Source: Vogesella margarita (GTDB lineage: Bacteria; Pseudomonadota; Gammaproteobacteria; Burkholderiales; Chromobacteriaceae). Taken from it: DNA of 64,000 bases. Shown piece after piece: positions 55,773 to 64,000 of the stretch. Under the pieces are notes generated by a model that worked only from the letters and a program-made list of their open reading frames with translations, was not told the origin of the DNA and did not search any database. Position numbers and translations under genes: made by a program. The DNA lies in NCBI RefSeq assembly GCF_028548475.1, contig NZ_JAQQLE010000006.1:99327-163326 (forward strand). Direction: 5' to 3'. How positions within the stretch are numbered: the first letter of the stretch is position 1; each line of letters opens with the position of its first letter.

Positions 55773-57230
55773 TCAGGCGCTGACCGGCACCGCGGCCAGT
55801 ACCGCCTGCAGCAACTGCCACGCCTTGCCCACCGAGGCCACCTCCACCCGCTCGCCCGGCGCATGCGCGCCACGGATATTGGGGCCGAACGACACCATGT
55901 CCATCTGCGGGTACTTGGCGCCGATGATGCCGCACTCCAGCCCGGCGTGGATCACCTGCACACCGGAGTCGGCGCCGAACTGCTCACGGTACACCTGCTG
56001 GAACAGCGCCAGCAGCGGCGAGGCCGGATTCGGCGCCCAACCGGGGTAACCGCCCTCGGTTTCCACCTCGAAACCGGCCAGACGGAACAGGCCGACGATC
56101 TCGCTGGCCAGATTCCGGAAGCCGCTATCCAGCAGCGAGCGCACCATCAGGTTGGTGAACACCTTGCCGTCGGCAATGCTGACCACCCCCAGGTTGTTGG
56201 ATGTCTCCACCACGCCGGCCACGCGCTGGCTCATGCGCTTCACGCCGTGTGGTGCCGCGTGCAGCGCGCTCAGGATCGCCTGCTGGTCGGCCGGCGCCAG
56301 CACCTCGCCGGCACTGGCAAGGTTGGCCGCAATGCTCACCCCTTCGTCGACACCGGCCAGCTCGAAGCGCATCAGCGACTGGAACGCATCCAGATACGCT
56401 GCCAGCTTGTCGCCGTCAGCGGCCGGATAGGCGACCACGGCAAAGGCCTCGCGCGCCAGCGCATTGCGCGCGGTGCCGCCATTGAACGAGGCCACGCGCA
56501 GGTCGGTGACCGTCTCCAGCTCGCGCAGCAGGCGGATCAGCACCTTGTTGGCATTGCCGCGACCAAGGTGGATGTCGGCACCGGAATGGCCGCCGACCAG
56601 TCCGGCCACCGTCAGCTGGCGCACCTCGAAGCCCGCCGGCAGCGGCTGCGGCTGATAGCTGCGCCGCGCGTTGACATCGATGCCGCCGGCACAGCCCATG
56701 TAGAACTCGCCCCACTCCTCGGTATCGATATTGATCAGCATACTGCCCTGCAGCAGCCCCGGTTCCAGCCCCAGCGCGCCGCCCATGCCGGCCTCTTCGT
56801 CCAGCGTCATCAACACCTCCACCGGGCCGTGTGCAATGTCGTCGCTGGCCAGCACCGCCAGCCCCAGCGCCACACCGATGCCGTTGTCGGCGCCCAGCGT
56901 GGTGTTCTCGGCGATCAGCCAGCCGTCCTTCAACACCGGACGGATCGGGTCGTTGAAGAAGTCGTGCACGGTGCCGGTGTTGGCCTGGCACACCATGTCG
57001 AGGTGGCCCTGCAGCACCACACCGACCCGGTCTTCCATGCCCGGCGTCGCCGCCTTGCGCACGATCAGGTTGCCGGCCGCATCGACCACCGTCTGCAGAC
57101 CGCGCAGCTCCGCCCAGCCTTTCAGATAGTCGCGCAGCGCCGCTTCATGCTTGGAAGGACGGGGAATGTCACACAGGGTCTGAAAGTGTTCCCACACGAT
57201 GGTAGGTTCGAGGGCTGCAATATTCACCAC
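55773..57230 (-). CDS. pepD: Aminoacyl-histidine dipeptidase (cytosol non-specific dipeptidase)
   Basis: 485 residues from a GTG at 57230, with AAAGGAG 9 bases upstream; a second GTG follows. M20 family metal motifs are VLQGHLDMV, GADNGIGV, TLDEEAGMGG and INIDTEEW. It cleaves Xaa-His and other dipeptides. Exact 13-mer at 56319-56331 is read Ala-Ala-Asn-Leu. Confidence 0.95.
   Translation of the reverse strand: MVNIAALEPTIVWEHFQTLCDIPRPSKHEAALRDYLKGWAELRGLQTVVDAAGNLIVRKAATPGMEDRVGVVLQGHLDMVCQANTGTVHDFFNDPIRPVLKDGWLIAENTTLGADNGIGVALGLAVLASDDIAHGPVEVLMTLDEEAGMGGALGLEPGLLQGSMLINIDTEEWGEFYMGCAGGIDVNARRSYQPQPLPAGFEVRQLTVAGLVGGHSGADIHLGRGNANKVLIRLLRELETVTDLRVASFNGGTARNALAREAFAVVAYPAADGDKLAAYLDAFQSLMRFELAGVDEGVSIAANLASAGEVLAPADQQAILSALHAAPHGVKRMSQRVAGVVETSNNLGVVSIADGKVFTNLMVRSLLDSGFRNLASEIVGLFRLAGFEVETEGGYPGWAPNPASPLLALFQQVYREQFGADSGVQVIHAGLECGIIGAKYPQMDMVSFGPNIRGAHAPGERVEVASVGKAWQLLQAVLAAVPVSA
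56319..56331 (+). repeat. Dispersed 13-mer, exact copy (in pepD)
   Basis: AAGGTTGGCCGCA; the minus-strand gene reads Ala-Ala-Asn-Leu. Confidence 0.9.
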
Positions 57231-57646
57231 AACAAGACGCTCCTTTATTCCGCCGGCGGGGACAGTTCATGCCAATAATTCCGCCAAAATAATCATCGAG
57301 TGACTCGTGATCACCCTTTTTGTAGACAATCCACTTTACCACGCTCCCCGGGGCGACGTCCTGAATGCAAGCGTTTCGCGTTAGCGGCCAGGGCAGCCGG
57401 CCAACCGCAAAAACGCGAGTGTTTGATTACAATCACGAATCCGGTTGGCACAAAAACAACGCTCAACGCCATCCGCACCACAGTTCATGCCCCTGCCGGC
57501 ACCACACAACACACCACCATCCACTCCGGGGGAAGACACTTTGCGGCCAACCTTGTCACAGCGTAATTTTATTACCGCTGTAGCCACTTAATTACAACGC
57601 CATTCCGTACCATAATTACAGACACTCAATAACGGAGAGCCACACC
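57231..57646. other. Divergent intergenic region pepD/pyk
   Basis: 416 bases. It must hold the pepD and pyk promoters but I can assign no convincing -35/-10 pair. The frames 57300-57566 and 57365-57583 look non-coding. One exact dispersed 13-mer is at 57542-57554. Confidence 0.5.
57542..57554 (-). repeat. Dispersed 13-mer, exact copy (upstream of pyk)
   Basis: TGCGGCCAACCTT on the plus strand, about 93 bases before the pyk ATG. Confidence 0.9.
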
Positions 57647-59071
57647 ATGACCCGCCGCACCAAGATCGTCGCCACCCTCGGCCCCGCCTCCAGCGATCCG
57701 GCAACCCTGGAGCGCCTGCTGCAGGCCGGCGTCAACGTCGTCCGCCTCAACTTCTCGCACGGCAGCGCGCAGGACCACATCGACCGTGCCGCGCTGGTAC
57801 GCGCCACCGCCGAACGCCTCGGCACGCCGGTCGCGATCATGGTCGACCTGCAGGGCCCGAAAATCCGCGTCGGCAAGTTCGCCAACGGCAAGACCACGCT
57901 CGCCAACGGCCAGCCCTTCATCCTCGACGCCGACTGCGAACTGGGCGACGACCAGCGCGTCGGCCTCGACTACAAGGAGCTGCCCAACGACGTCGAAAGC
58001 GGCGTGGTACTGCTGCTCGACGACGGCCGCATCGTGCTGACCGTGGAAAAAGTCGTCGGCAACCAGATCCACACCCGCGTCAAGGTCGGCGGCGTGCTAT
58101 CCAACAACAAGGGCATCAACCGCCAGGGCGGCGGCCTCACCGCACCGGCGCTGACCGCCAAGGACATCGACGACATCAAGACCGCGGCGCAACTGGAAGC
58201 CGACTACGTGGCGGTGTCGTTCCCGAAAAGCAGCGCCGACCTGTACATGGCGCGCACGCTGGTGCACGCCTCCGGCAGCCAGGCGCGCATCATCGCCAAG
58301 ATCGAGCGCTGCGAGGCGATCGCCAACCTCGACGACCTGATCGACTCCGCCGACGGCATCATGGTGGCGCGCGGAGACCTGGCGGTGGAAGTCGGCGACG
58401 CCGCGGTGCCGGCGCTGCAGAAGCGCATGATCCGCCTCGCCCGCGAGCGCAACAAGCTGACCATCACCGCCACCCAGATGATGGAGTCGATGATCAGCAG
58501 CCCGGTGCCAACCCGCGCCGAGGTCTCCGACGTCGCCAACGCGGTACTGGACGGCACCGACGCGGTGATGCTGTCGGCGGAAACCGCCGCCGGCCAGTAT
58601 CCGGTGGAGACGGTGGAAGCGATGTCTCGCGTCTGCCTGGAAGCGGAAACCTCGTCCGACTACCAGCTGGAGCGTGCCTTCCTCAACCGCGAATTCAGCC
58701 GCGTCGACCAGTCCATCGCCATGGCCGCGCTATTCACCGCCAACCACCTGCCGGTGCGCGCGCTGGTGGCGCTGACCCAGACCGGTTCCACCGCACTGTG
58801 GATGAGCCGCGTCAACTGCGGCGTACCGATCTACGCGCTGACGCCGGAGCTGGGCACCTATCGCCGCCTGGCGCTGTACCGCGACGTGTTCCCGATGCTG
58901 CTGCCCACCGCCGCCGACTCGAAAAAGCTGCTCGCCGCAGCCGAGCGCAAGCTGATCGAACAGGGCCGTGTCGAGCAGGGCGACATCCTGGTGGTCACCG
59001 TCGGCGACAGCGTCGGCCTGATGGGCAGCACCAACACCCTGAAAATCATCAAGGCCGGCGAAGGCCGCTAA
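57647..59071 (+). CDS. pyk: Pyruvate kinase
   Basis: 474 residues. TKIVATLGPAS, RLNFSHG, VDLQGPKIRVG, IIAKIERCEAI, MVARGDLAVEVG and the signature TATQMMESM are complete, followed by the allosteric C-domain. Converts phosphoenolpyruvate and ADP to pyruvate and ATP. GGAG lies 10 bases upstream. A repeat-pair palindrome ends the gene. Confidence 0.97.
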   Translation: MTRRTKIVATLGPASSDPATLERLLQAGVNVVRLNFSHGSAQDHIDRAALVRATAERLGTPVAIMVDLQGPKIRVGKFANGKTTLANGQPFILDADCELGDDQRVGLDYKELPNDVESGVVLLLDDGRIVLTVEKVVGNQIHTRVKVGGVLSNNKGINRQGGGLTAPALTAKDIDDIKTAAQLEADYVAVSFPKSSADLYMARTLVHASGSQARIIAKIERCEAIANLDDLIDSADGIMVARGDLAVEVGDAAVPALQKRMIRLARERNKLTITATQMMESMISSPVPTRAEVSDVANAVLDGTDAVMLSAETAAGQYPVETVEAMSRVCLEAETSSDYQLERAFLNREFSRVDQSIAMAALFTANHLPVRALVALTQTGSTALWMSRVNCGVPIYALTPELGTYRRLALYRDVFPMLLPTAADSKKLLAAAERKLIEQGRVEQGDILVVTVGDSVGLMGSTNTLKIIKAGEGR

Positions 59072-59116
59072 GGCGCCACGGGCCGGTGCAACGCCGGCCC
59101 GTATTCCGCTCCCGGC

Positions 59117-59138
59117 GTGCGGCCAACGTTGGCCGCAC
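59117..59138. terminator. 22-bp palindrome of paired dispersed repeat after pyk
   Basis: GTGCGGCCAACGTTGGCCGC followed by AC: a perfect palindrome of the AACGTT variant, 46 bases after the pyk stop. Confidence 0.7.
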
Positions 59139-59286
59139 GCCCCCCTTACCCACCTCACGCGCACAACGACAAACCCCTGATCCGCAACGGCTTCCGCCAA
59201 AAAACCACAGCCCGCCCAAGCGTCGCCACAATTCCCTTGCCTTCGTTTTTGAATTCGTACACAATCAAAAACAAGGAGGAATCAGG

Positions 59287-59868
59287 ATGTCATCGCAAGG
59301 AGGAAAGCGCGAAGGCGCCGGTCGCAAATCCCGCTTCGGCGGCGACAAGACCGTCGCCATGCGCGTGCCGGAGCCGCTGAAACCGGTACTGGAAAACTGG
59401 CTGGACGAATACCGCAGCCTGCGCAGCATCAACCACAGCAGCATCGGCGACATCGCCCTGCTCGGCGAGGCGCTGAAAAACCTGTCGCTGCCGCTGTTTG
59501 CCAGCCGCGTGCCGGCCGGCTCGCCGGTCGCCGCCGACGACCTGAAAGAGGCCGATATCGACCTCAACCAGCACCTGGTGCGCAAGCCGGCGTCGACCTT
59601 TCTCGTCACCGTCAAGGGTGACTCGATGATCAACGCCGGCATCCACGACGGCGACATGCTGGTGGTCGACCGCTCGCTGGAGCCACGCAACGGCAAGGTG
59701 GTGGTGGCGGTGATCAACGATGAGCTGACGGTGAAACGGCTGGAGCGCTCCGCCGGGCGGGTGCGCCTGCTGCCGGAAAACCCGGCGTTCAAGCCGATCG
59801 AAGTGCCCGAAGACGCCAGTTTCTTTATCTGGGGTGTGGTGACCAGCGTCATTCACGCCGTGGACTGA
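59287..59868 (+). CDS. UmuD/LexA-like S24 peptidase (self-cleaving)
   Basis: 193 residues from the ATG at 59287 (AAGGAGGAATC upstream). The N-terminus (GGKREGAGRKSRFGGDKTVA) looks like a short basic DNA-binding or AT-hook segment, not a LexA winged helix. The peptidase domain has Ser113 (VKGDSMINAGIHDGD) and Lys150 (TVKRLERS); a likely cleavage site is Ala-Gly in RVPAGSPV near residue 78. It resembles UmuD with an extended N-terminus, but no umuC follows. I see no LexA box upstream. Confidence 0.87.
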   Translation: MSSQGGKREGAGRKSRFGGDKTVAMRVPEPLKPVLENWLDEYRSLRSINHSSIGDIALLGEALKNLSLPLFASRVPAGSPVAADDLKEADIDLNQHLVRKPASTFLVTVKGDSMINAGIHDGDMLVVDRSLEPRNGKVVVAVINDELTVKRLERSAGRVRLLPENPAFKPIEVPEDASFFIWGVVTSVIHAVD

Positions 59869-59884
59869 CCGCAAGGAGCAAGCC

Positions 59885-60034
59885 ATGAACTGCTACAACG
59901 ACCCGATCAAGATGATGTTCCGTGACTGGAAACGCCTGCCGCGCGCGTTTCGTGCCGTAGTCGAAGGCCAGCCGCAGGTGCTGCTGACCCGTATCGGCCA
60001 CAGTTACTTCGTGCCGGTGGAGTTCGTCGGCTGA
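59885..60034 (+). CDS. 49-residue hypothetical protein after the UmuD-like gene
   Basis: The frame runs from an ATG with a perfect AAGGAG at six bases, 16 bases after the peptidase stop, to TGA. The product (NCYNDPIKMMFRDWKRLPRA, then VLLTRIGHSYFVPVEFVG) is basic and soluble and is not a recognised family. Its good ribosome site and spacing make it a real small gene in a two-gene unit with the peptidase. It could be a partner or regulator of the self-cleavage product. Confidence 0.75.
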   Translation: MNCYNDPIKMMFRDWKRLPRAFRAVVEGQPQVLLTRIGHSYFVPVEFVG

Positions 60035-60068
60035 ACTCCCGCTGCCGGCCTCCCCGCCCCGTCAGACA

Positions 60069-60100
60069 TGCGGCCAACCTTGACCCCAAGGTTGGCCGCA
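60069..60100. terminator. Inverted pair of dispersed 13-mer, convergent site
   Basis: TGCGGCCAACCTT (60069-60081) and AAGGTTGGCCGCA (60088-60100) with a 6-base loop, between the mini-gene and convergent yegD. Confidence 0.8.
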
Positions 60101-60157
60101 ATCCCATCCGCCATCACACCCAGCCACACCACCGCAGCGGTGCGTGCCAAACCCCGC

Positions 60158-61411
60158 TCAGCCGAAGCGGCGCATCGCGTCCAGTGCCAGCCCGCTGCCG
60201 ATGCTGCCGTAACGGTCGCCCTCGACCTTGGCCGCCTGCGGCAGTAGCGCCGCCACCCGCTCGCGCAACAGGGGCACCGCGCTGGCGCCGCCGGTAAAGA
60301 ACACGGTATCGATCTGCGCGGCGGCAACGCCGGCATCCTGCAGCAGGCGGTCGATGGTCTGCGTCACGCTGTCGATCTGGCGCTCGATCGCCTCGTCGAA
60401 CTGGCTGCGCGTCAGCTGGTGGGTGAGGCCGTCGGCAATCTCGTCCAGCACCAGCTGGTGCGCCTCGCTGTCGGACAGCGCGATCTTCGCCGCCTCCACC
60501 TGGATCGCCAGCCAGTGGCCGGCGCGCTTGTTGATCACCGAGAACAGGCGGTCCAGCTTGTCGCGCTCCAGCGCATCGACGTACACCCCCTGCAGGTCGG
60601 CCAGCGTCTTGCGGGTGTAGGCAAAGTTGATGGTGTGCCAGGTGGCGAGGTTGAAGTAGTAGCCGGATGGCACCTCGGCATTATTCTTCAGCCGCGTGCG
60701 GTAACCCAGCAGCGGCATCACGCTGTGCAAGCTCAGCTGCTTGTCAAAGTCGGTACCGCCGATGTGCACGCCGCCGTTGGCAAGGATGTCGTCGCGGCGA
60801 TCCAGCAGGTGGCGGCGCTGCGGCGACAGCCGCACCAGCGAAAAGTCGGAGGTACCGCCGCCGATATCGACGATCAGCACCAGCTCTTCGCGCTCGATGC
60901 GGCTTTCGTAGTCAAAGGCCGCCGCAATCGGCTCGAACTGGAAGGCGACCTCCTGAAAGCCGGCGCGACGCGCGACATCGGCCAGCGTGTCCTGTGCCAG
61001 CTGGTCGGCGACCGGATCGTCGTCGATGAAAAACACCGGCCGGCCGAACACGGCGCGACTGAATACCTGCCCCGCCTGCTGCTCTGCACGCTGCTTGAGG
61101 GTGCCGATGAAGGAAGACAGCAAGTCGATGAAACGCAGCGCACGACCATTGACCTCGGTCTGGCCATTCATCAGGCTGGTGCCGAGCAGGCTCTTCAGCG
61201 AGCGCATCAGCCGCCCCTCGTAACCGTCCAGGTATTCGCCGATCGCGGCGCGACCAAAGGCGGTGCTTTCCTCCTCGGCATTGAAGAACACCACCGACGG
61301 TAGGGTCGCCTTGTCGTCTTCCAGCATCAGCAACTGGCTCTGCCCGGCGCGAACACAGGCGACCGTGGAGTTGGAGGTGCCAAAATCGACACCGCATGCC
61401 GGAATAACCAT
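60158..61411 (-). CDS. yegD: YegD-like Hsp70-family protein
   Basis: 417 residues, only the actin-like ATPase domain of Hsp70 without a substrate-binding domain. GVDFGTSNSTVA is the phosphate-1 motif, FEPIAAAFDYE and VDIGGGTSDFSL the connect and phosphate-2 regions, and FFTGGASAVPLL the adenosine motif. Probably an ATP-dependent cytosolic factor of unknown client. It lies alone, separated from the small gene by the repeat-pair hairpin. Confidence 0.9.
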   Translation of the reverse strand: MVIPACGVDFGTSNSTVACVRAGQSQLLMLEDDKATLPSVVFFNAEEESTAFGRAAIGEYLDGYEGRLMRSLKSLLGTSLMNGQTEVNGRALRFIDLLSSFIGTLKQRAEQQAGQVFSRAVFGRPVFFIDDDPVADQLAQDTLADVARRAGFQEVAFQFEPIAAAFDYESRIEREELVLIVDIGGGTSDFSLVRLSPQRRHLLDRRDDILANGGVHIGGTDFDKQLSLHSVMPLLGYRTRLKNNAEVPSGYYFNLATWHTINFAYTRKTLADLQGVYVDALERDKLDRLFSVINKRAGHWLAIQVEAAKIALSDSEAHQLVLDEIADGLTHQLTRSQFDEAIERQIDSVTQTIDRLLQDAGVAAAQIDTVFFTGGASAVPLLRERVAALLPQAAKVEGDRYGSIGSGLALDAMRRFG

Positions 61412-61511
61412 CGTGCAACCCGTTCATTCAATAAGGAGGGGCAGGATTGTAGCAGAAGCGCCGCCCACACCCGAGACAAATGCGGCGACATGGGTGCGCC
61501 GGATATGTGGT

Positions 61512-61524
61512 TGCGGCCAACCTT
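61512..61524 (-). repeat. Dispersed 13-mer, exact copy (intergenic)
   Basis: TGCGGCCAACCTT on the plus strand, between yegD and the lysR gene. Confidence 0.9.
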
Positions 61525-61591
61525 GGCGCCGCCGCCGACGGCAACAGACGGCGAACCGCGTTATACGGTTCTCAACCGGCCGCAATAACCA

Positions 61592-62506
61592 TCATTCGAA
61601 GCGCGCATTCCACTGCGGCGTGCGCGCCACCAGAAAGTCGACAAACACCCGCACCGCCGGCACCAGATGGCGGCGCCCGGTAAAGGCCAGGTGCAGGATG
61701 CCGCCCGGCATGGAAAAAGTCGGCAACAGCCGTCGCAGCCGGCCGTCAGCCAGCGCCTGCTGGCAGACCAGCATCGGCAACGCCGCCACGCCGCAGCCGT
61801 CTATCGCCGCCTGCGCCAGCACCACCAGGTTGTCGGTCATCAACCGCGGCGCGGCCAGTTGTACGCTGTACAGCTGGCCGACCTCGTCGTGCATCGTCCA
61901 CTCGCCGCGCCCGTCCGGCCGCGACATCACCAGCGCCGGCCACGACGCCAGCTCGGATGGATGCTGCGGCAGGCCACGCTCGGCCAGCAACGCCGGACTG
62001 GCCACCAGAAATAAGGGCGACTGTCCCAGCGGGCGCGCCACGATACTGGCACTGTCTTCCAGCCGCGAACGCACCCGCAGCGCGACATCGATACCGTCAT
62101 TGATCAGGTCGACGCGGCGCCCGGTCACCTCCAGCAGGATGCGCACCTCCGGATACTGCACCATGAACTCCGGCAGCAAGGGAGCCAACAACGACTGCGC
62201 CAGCAGATCCGGGCAGCTCACCCGCACGAGGCCACGCGGCACGTCGGTCGCACGGGCGATCGCCTCCTGCGCCGCCTCCGCCTCGGCCAGCATCGCCTGG
62301 CAGTGGCCGAAGTAGGCCTGCCCGACCTCGGTCAGCGCCAGCCGCCGCGTCGTCCGCTGCAACAGCTGCACCCCCAGCTGCGCCTCCAGCTCGGCAACCC
62401 GGCGCGACAGCCGCGACTTGGGCACCCCGATCTGACGCGCCGCCGCCATGAAGCCGCCGTGCTCGGCCACCTTGGCAAAGAAATACAGATCATTCAGGTC
62501 TTGCAT
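61592..62506 (-). CDS. LysR-family regulator divergent from azoreductase
   Basis: 304 residues. The helix-turn-helix is at about 1-60 (FFAKVAEHGGFMAAARQIGV, KSRLSRRVAELE). The effector domain follows, with LRVRSRLEDSASIVARPLG and a GRRHLVPAVRVFVDFL tail, typical of AaeR/DntR-like relatives. Divergent from azoR over 138 bases, so it probably controls azoR in response to quinones or aromatic compounds. Confidence 0.92.
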   Translation of the reverse strand: MQDLNDLYFFAKVAEHGGFMAAARQIGVPKSRLSRRVAELEAQLGVQLLQRTTRRLALTEVGQAYFGHCQAMLAEAEAAQEAIARATDVPRGLVRVSCPDLLAQSLLAPLLPEFMVQYPEVRILLEVTGRRVDLINDGIDVALRVRSRLEDSASIVARPLGQSPLFLVASPALLAERGLPQHPSELASWPALVMSRPDGRGEWTMHDEVGQLYSVQLAAPRLMTDNLVVLAQAAIDGCGVAALPMLVCQQALADGRLRRLLPTFSMPGGILHLAFTGRRHLVPAVRVFVDFLVARTPQWNARFE

Positions 62507-62644
62507 CGCGTGAGCTCCGTCAGCATTGATGTCAAATTCAGGACAATCATTCCCGATTCAGCAGTCTAGTTCAGCATTGTCGCAAAAACTATCATACGTT
62601 CCATTGCTACTGCCAACCGGCACTCACCCGAAACGGAGCTCACC

Positions 62645-63253
62645 ATGAAAATCCTGCACCTTGATTCCAGCGTCCTCAACGACAACTCGGTTACCCGCCA
62701 GCTGACCCGCGCACTGGTCGACAGCCTGCAAGCACAACACGGTAGCACCGGCGTGATCTACCACGACCTGGCCAGCAACGAGATCCCGCACCTGTCGGGC
62801 GAGATCCTCGGCGCCGCCTTCACCCCAGAAAGCGACTGGAGCGAGCTGCAGCGCAGCGAGCGCGCCCGCAGCGAACAGCTGATCGGCGAATTCCTCGGCA
62901 GCGAGATCCTGGTCATCGGCGCGCCGATGTACAACTTCTCCATCCCGTCGCAGCTGAAAGCCTGGATCGACCGCGTGGCCGTCGCCGGCCGCACCTTCAA
63001 GTACACCGAAACCGGCCCGGTTGGCCTGGCTGGTGGCAAGACCGTCTACGTCGTCTCCGCCCGCGGCGGCGTCTACAGCAACGAGCAAGGCCAGGCGATG
63101 GACTTCCAGGAAGACTACCTGAAGACCGTACTCGGCTTCCTCGGCATCAGCGACGTGCGTTTCATCCGCGCCGAAGCCGTCTCCATGGGCGACGACGCCC
63201 GCAGCAATGCCCTGCAGTCCGCCAAGGAAGCCATCTCCCAGGCTACGCGCTAA
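62645..63253 (+). CDS. azoR: FMN-dependent NADH-azoreductase
   Basis: 202 residues. Flavodoxin-like fold with LHLDSSVLNDNSVTRQLT, GAPMYNFSIPSQLKAWIDRV and SARGGVYSN, all AzoR hallmarks. It reduces quinones and azo compounds as a cytosolic homodimer. ACGGAGCTCACC precedes the ATG. Control by the divergent LysR gene is likely. Confidence 0.94.
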   Translation: MKILHLDSSVLNDNSVTRQLTRALVDSLQAQHGSTGVIYHDLASNEIPHLSGEILGAAFTPESDWSELQRSERARSEQLIGEFLGSEILVIGAPMYNFSIPSQLKAWIDRVAVAGRTFKYTETGPVGLAGGKTVYVVSARGGVYSNEQGQAMDFQEDYLKTVLGFLGISDVRFIRAEAVSMGDDARSNALQSAKEAISQATR

Positions 63254-63284
63254 GCAGCCAAAGGCACCTCCTGGTTGCAAAAAC

Positions 63285-63315
63285 AAAAAGGCAAGCCGCT
63301 CTGGCTTGCCTTTTT
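63285..63315 (+). terminator. Rho-independent terminator after azoR
   Basis: Stem AAAAAGGCAAGCC with complement, loop GCTCT, then T residues. Confidence 0.9.
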
Positions 63316-63639
63316 ACATGCTATTCACAGTGATTCACTGTCCGGTACGGGCTGACCTGCTGCGTGAACTGGGGAAACAACGGACCTCCATGGCGGATCA
63401 GCCGCGGCCTGTCGGCACAACCCGTCCGGGGCTATCGCCTCCACAGGTATCGCCATCTGCTGACGCGAGGCGCAAGGTTGGCCGCAAGGGGGTCAGTGGC
63501 AGCCGTTCCGGTGTGTATGGGGGGGGCTGGAGAGGTCATGCGGGTAAAGAGCAGAGCGGTCCTCCCAGCCGGCCACGCCCGAGGGAGGAAGCTTGAATGA
63601 CGGCAGCAAAGCTCGATGCTTTTACGCTCACAAAGCACA
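63316..63639. other. Intergenic region between azoR and the rRNA operon
   Basis: 324 bases without a credible gene. It carries one exact dispersed 13-mer (63474-63486) and a G run at about 63521-63527. The 63207-63596 frame is not protein-like. Confidence 0.5.
63474..63486 (+). repeat. Dispersed 13-mer, exact copy (intergenic)
   Basis: AAGGTTGGCCGCA, between azoR and the rRNA operon. Confidence 0.9.
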
Positions 63640-63665
63640 AAGCCCAGCTCGATTGAGCTGGGCTT
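63640..63665 (-). terminator. rRNA operon terminator
   Basis: An 11-bp stem (AAGCCCAGCTC and complement) around GATT, downstream of the 5S gene on the minus strand; the T tract is broken (TTTGTGCTTT). Confidence 0.8.
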
Positions 63666-63675
63666 CGTAAGGGGC

Positions 63676-63789
63676 GTCTGGCGGTGTCCTACTTTCACAC
63701 AGGTATCTGCACTATCATCGGCGCTAAGGCGTTTCACGGTCCTGTTCGGAATGGGAAGGCGTGGGACCACCTCGCTATGGCCACCAGAC
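63676..63789 (-). rRNA. rrf: 5S ribosomal RNA
   Basis: On the minus strand the sequence starts GTCTGGTGGCCATAGCGAGG and ends CGCCAGAC, the two ends pairing. The conserved loop CCATTCCGAACAGG and GTAGGACACCGCC are present. 114 bases by these ends. Confidence 0.97.
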
Positions 63790-63900
63790 ATAAACTGTCA
63801 CAAATCAAAGAAGCCTACACTGAGTCTGTCACTCAGCCTGGTAGAAGATCTTTTGTATCGGTCGCTTGCTCTGCCCTCTCGGCAAAGCCACTCAAATGAT

Positions 63901-64000
63901 AGGATCAAGCCTCACGAGCAATTAGTATCGGTTAGCTTAACGCCTCACAGCGCTTCCACACCCGACCTATCAACGTCCTGGTCTCGAACGACTCTTCAGG
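63901..64000 (-). rRNA. rrl: 23S ribosomal RNA, 3' end only
   Basis: The minus strand reads CTGAAGAGTCGTTCGAGACC at the window edge, then GACGTTGATAGGT and AAGCTAACCGATACTAATTG before CGTGAGGCTTGATCCT, the 3' end of 23S. The rest lies beyond the window. Order 23S-5S, minus strand. Confidence 0.95.

Noticed and set aside
59200..59286. LexA box before the UmuD-like gene
   Set aside because: No CTGT-N8-ACAG is present in the upstream bases.
63207..63600. Frames between azoR and 5S
   Set aside because: They start inside azoR or lack ribosome sites and show no protein-like composition.

Overview
The window is a GC-rich stretch of a Gram-negative betaproteobacterial chromosome. The gene families, the tmRNA tag ANDENYALAA, two cytochrome c' genes, a chemoreceptor and two c-di-GMP proteins fit the order Neisseriales. 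I infer the Chromobacteriaceae side (Vogesella, Aquitalea or Chromobacterium-like), but the genus is not proven from the sequence. No phage, plasmid or CRISPR is visible. The right edge runs into an rRNA operon on the minus strand (5S and the 3' end of 23S).

Layout. 1-2.9 kb: two parvulin-type isomerases, an enoyl-CoA hydratase and a TauE/SafE-like membrane protein. 2.9-7.0 kb: a minus-strand zinc operon (zur, COG0523 GTPase, a tiny His-rich membrane protein, znuC, znuB, znuA) behind a good Zur box. 7.1-9.0 kb: two tandem cytochromes c' and a convergent cytochrome b561. 9.2-13.3 kb: tyrS and a PAS-GGDEF-EAL protein. 14.1-14.7 kb: a broken amino-acid-binding protein with short tandem repeats. 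14.9-22.2 kb: the accessory part, with two tandem cyanophycin-synthetase-like ATP-grasp proteins whose Mur-ligase part is cut short and has lost its P-loop, a lipoprotein hydrolase, an autotransporter and a divergent 2OG-Fe(II) oxygenase. 22.7-28.5 kb: lipA-lipB-ybeD, dacA, ilvA, gph and a Cys-rich mini-protein. 28.8-29.2 kb: ssrA. 29.6-34.2 kb: a YbaL-type antiporter, a DnaQ-like exonuclease, a ferredoxin and moeA. 34.2-48.8 kb: the conserved envelope/translation run, read leftward: rpsB-tsf-pyrH-frr-uppS-cdsA-dxr-rseP-bamA-skp-lpxD-fabZ-lpxA-lpxB-rnhB-DNA glycosylase. 49-63.3 kb: nitronate monooxygenase, nudC, a chemoreceptor, a periplasmic SUOX-fold protein with a GGDEF-EAL partner, pepD, pyk, a UmuD-like peptidase with an unlisted 49-aa ORF, yegD, and a divergent lysR/azoR pair.

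The most striking signal is not a gene. A 13-base word, AAGGTTGGCCGCA, occurs at least 23 times exactly (both strands counted) plus about 20 near matches, often AACGTTGGCCGCA. Copies lie inside essential genes in different reading frames and between genes. Seven intergenic sites hold two copies as an inverted pair at the end of a gene, forming a hairpin. This is the layout of DNA uptake sequences in Neisseria and Pasteurellaceae, but the word is unrelated to the Neisseria DUS (GCCGTCTGAA), which I did not see here. I propose it as a candidate uptake-sequence dialect or another genome-wide recognition word. A second repeat family, about 140-155 bp with 18-bp inverted ends, is present twice and looks like a MITE.
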